DNA from: Candidatus Falkowbacteria bacterium CG10_big_fil_rev_8_21_14_0_10_44_15
Lineage (GTDB): Bacteria > Patescibacteriota > Patescibacteriia > Patescibacteriales > XYC2-FULL-47-12
Direction of reading: 5' to 3'
Length of the DNA: 22,720 nt
Assembly: GCA_002773575.1 (NCBI GenBank)
Contig: PFAT01000019.1
Location: 13,463 to 36,182 of the forward strand
Each line of letters begins with the position of its first letter. Within the stretch, counting starts at the first letter, position 1. This document shows, in pieces, positions 21,725 to 22,720 of this stretch. The translations under genes and the position numbers were made by a program. The notes below the pieces were generated by a model. That model was not told the origin of the DNA. It made no database searches and saw only the letters and a list, made by a program, of their open reading frames with translations.

Positions 21725-22693
21725 ATGATGGAAGACGCGATTAAAAATTTACCCAAACAATTCGCCTGGACGCCAAAAATTGCCAATAAGGAAAAATTTA
21801 GGCGCGGCAAAAAATTTATTATTTTAGGCATGGGCGGCTCGCACTTGGCGGCGGATTTGATTTTAGCTTACGAGCCGGCGATTAATTTAAAAATTCATAG
21901 CGATTACGGCTTGCCAAAGTTAACCGAGAAAGAATTGCGGCAGAGTTTAATTATCGCCAGTTCCTATTCCGGCAATACCGAGGAAGTGATTGACGGTTTG
22001 CAAACAGCCTTAGCGCAAAATTTAGCGGCAGCGGTTATCGCCACGGGAGGCAAATTATTAGCGTTAGCCAAGGAAAAAAATTTGCCGTATGTTCAGCTGC
22101 CGGATACGGGGATTCAGCCGCGCTCGGCTTTGGGTTTTAGCTTAAAAGCGATGGCAAAATTAATTGGCGCGCGGGAAATTTTAAAAGAAGCAAAAGAGTT
22201 AAAAAAATCTTTGCGGCCGGCGGAGTTTGAGCAAGCGGGCAAGGAATTAGCGGATAGGTTAAAAGGGTATGCGCCGGTAATTTATTCTTCCGCGCGCAAT
22301 CGGGCGATTGCTTTGAATTGGAAGATTATTTTTAACGAAACCGGCAAAATCCCGGCGTTTTATAATGTTTTGCCGGAATTGAACCATAACGAAATGACTA
22401 GCTTTGACGTTAAAGCCGCAACGAAAAATTTATCGGAGCGGTTTTATTTTATATTTTTGCGCGACAACGCGGATGAACCGCGGAATTTGAAGCGCATGGA
22501 AATTTTAAAAAAATTATATCAGGATAGGGGACTGCCGGTGGAAGTAATTGAGACGCAAGGGCAAAATTTTTGGCAGAAAGTTTTTTCTTCCTTGGTTTTA
22601 GCTTCTTGGGCGGCGGTTTATTTAGCGGCCAACTACGGGGTAGAGAGCGAGCAAGTGCCGATGGTGGAGGAGTTTAAGAAAAGTATGAAGTAA
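21725..22693 (+). CDS. Bifunctional phosphoglucose/phosphomannose isomerase
   Basis: An SIS-domain isomerase of the archaeal/CPR-type PGI/PMI family, interconverting glucose-6-phosphate or mannose-6-phosphate with fructose-6-phosphate. It has GMGGSHLAAD (35-44), the phosphate-binding loop SSYSGNTEE (79-87), Arg133 (QPRSALG), and PELNHNEM with Glu218 and His221, which act as catalytic residues in the characterised family members. At 322 residues it has the family's usual length. Two adjacent ATGs (21725, 21728) are possible starts. It is 10 bases after guaB, an operon link with no obvious metabolic reason beyond central metabolism. The last 27 bases of the window after its stop show nothing. 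Confidence 0.93.
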   Translation: MMEDAIKNLPKQFAWTPKIANKEKFRRGKKFIILGMGGSHLAADLILAYEPAINLKIHSDYGLPKLTEKELRQSLIIASSYSGNTEEVIDGLQTALAQNLAAAVIATGGKLLALAKEKNLPYVQLPDTGIQPRSALGFSLKAMAKLIGAREILKEAKELKKSLRPAEFEQAGKELADRLKGYAPVIYSSARNRAIALNWKIIFNETGKIPAFYNVLPELNHNEMTSFDVKAATKNLSERFYFIFLRDNADEPRNLKRMEILKKLYQDRGLPVEVIETQGQNFWQKVFSSLVLASWAAVYLAANYGVESEQVPMVEEFKKSMK

Positions 22694-22720
22694 TAATGAT
22701 TGACTAAAAAATAAGTTGAA

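Noticed and set aside
1..22720. CRISPR array or rRNA genes
   Set aside because: No regularly spaced direct repeats with unique spacers and no recognisable rRNA sequence were seen; the repeats present are palindromic or hexameric.

Overview
The window looks like chromosomal DNA from a Candidate Phyla Radiation (Patescibacteria, Parcubacteria-like) genome. The evidence is a PrgI / TraC-N / VirB4 cluster in the split form common in that group, a two-helix PH-like membrane protein of the same flavour, short AT-rich intergenic regions with ATTCGT-type repeats, few Shine-Dalgarno sequences, and essential genes in short mixed-orientation groups. UGA is a normal stop, so the UGA=Gly code is excluded. 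The lineage call is an inference from gene content and was not tested by any search.

Layout. 1-3775: a type IV secretion-like module (PrgI C-terminus, TraC-N protein, VirB4 ATPase, a VirB8-like membrane protein), in which two genes carry near-identical ~130-bp leaders. 3787-4518: a ComF phosphoribosyltransferase whose reading frame continues upstream of any normal start codon. 4603-7294: a PfkB-family kinase, a GxxExxY protein and S-adenosylhomocysteinase. 7330-8570: a dense tRNA region holding tRNA-Arg(GCG), a disrupted tRNA-like sequence, a membrane protein gene, and a tRNA-Ser(UGA) lying inside another, split, Ser-type tRNA. 8570-14048: D-Ala-D-Ala ligase and alanine racemase (overlapping), DnaG primase and the housekeeping sigma factor. 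14135-16597: thioredoxin (minus) and a divergent PurH (plus). 16680-22693: a minus-strand amidohydrolase and GMP synthase, divergent from GuaB and a bifunctional phosphoglucose/phosphomannose isomerase.

How the genes fit together. Several enzymes meet at purine and SAM-cycle metabolism. SAH hydrolase, an SAH/MTA-deaminase-like amidohydrolase and a PfkB-family (possibly nucleoside) kinase could send the nucleoside part of SAH to AMP or IMP. PurH also makes IMP, and GuaB and GuaA take IMP to GMP. Ddl and Alr supply peptidoglycan precursors.

The most unusual theme is small palindromic elements placed inside functional genes: a 126-bp in-frame insertion in guaA just before the P-loop, a 28-bp perfect palindrome in frame in alr, a REP-like unit against the dnaG start, a REP pair between guaA and the amidohydrolase gene, and hairpins inside two tRNA-like genes. 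The nested tRNA-Ser arrangement is the strongest candidate for something not previously described.
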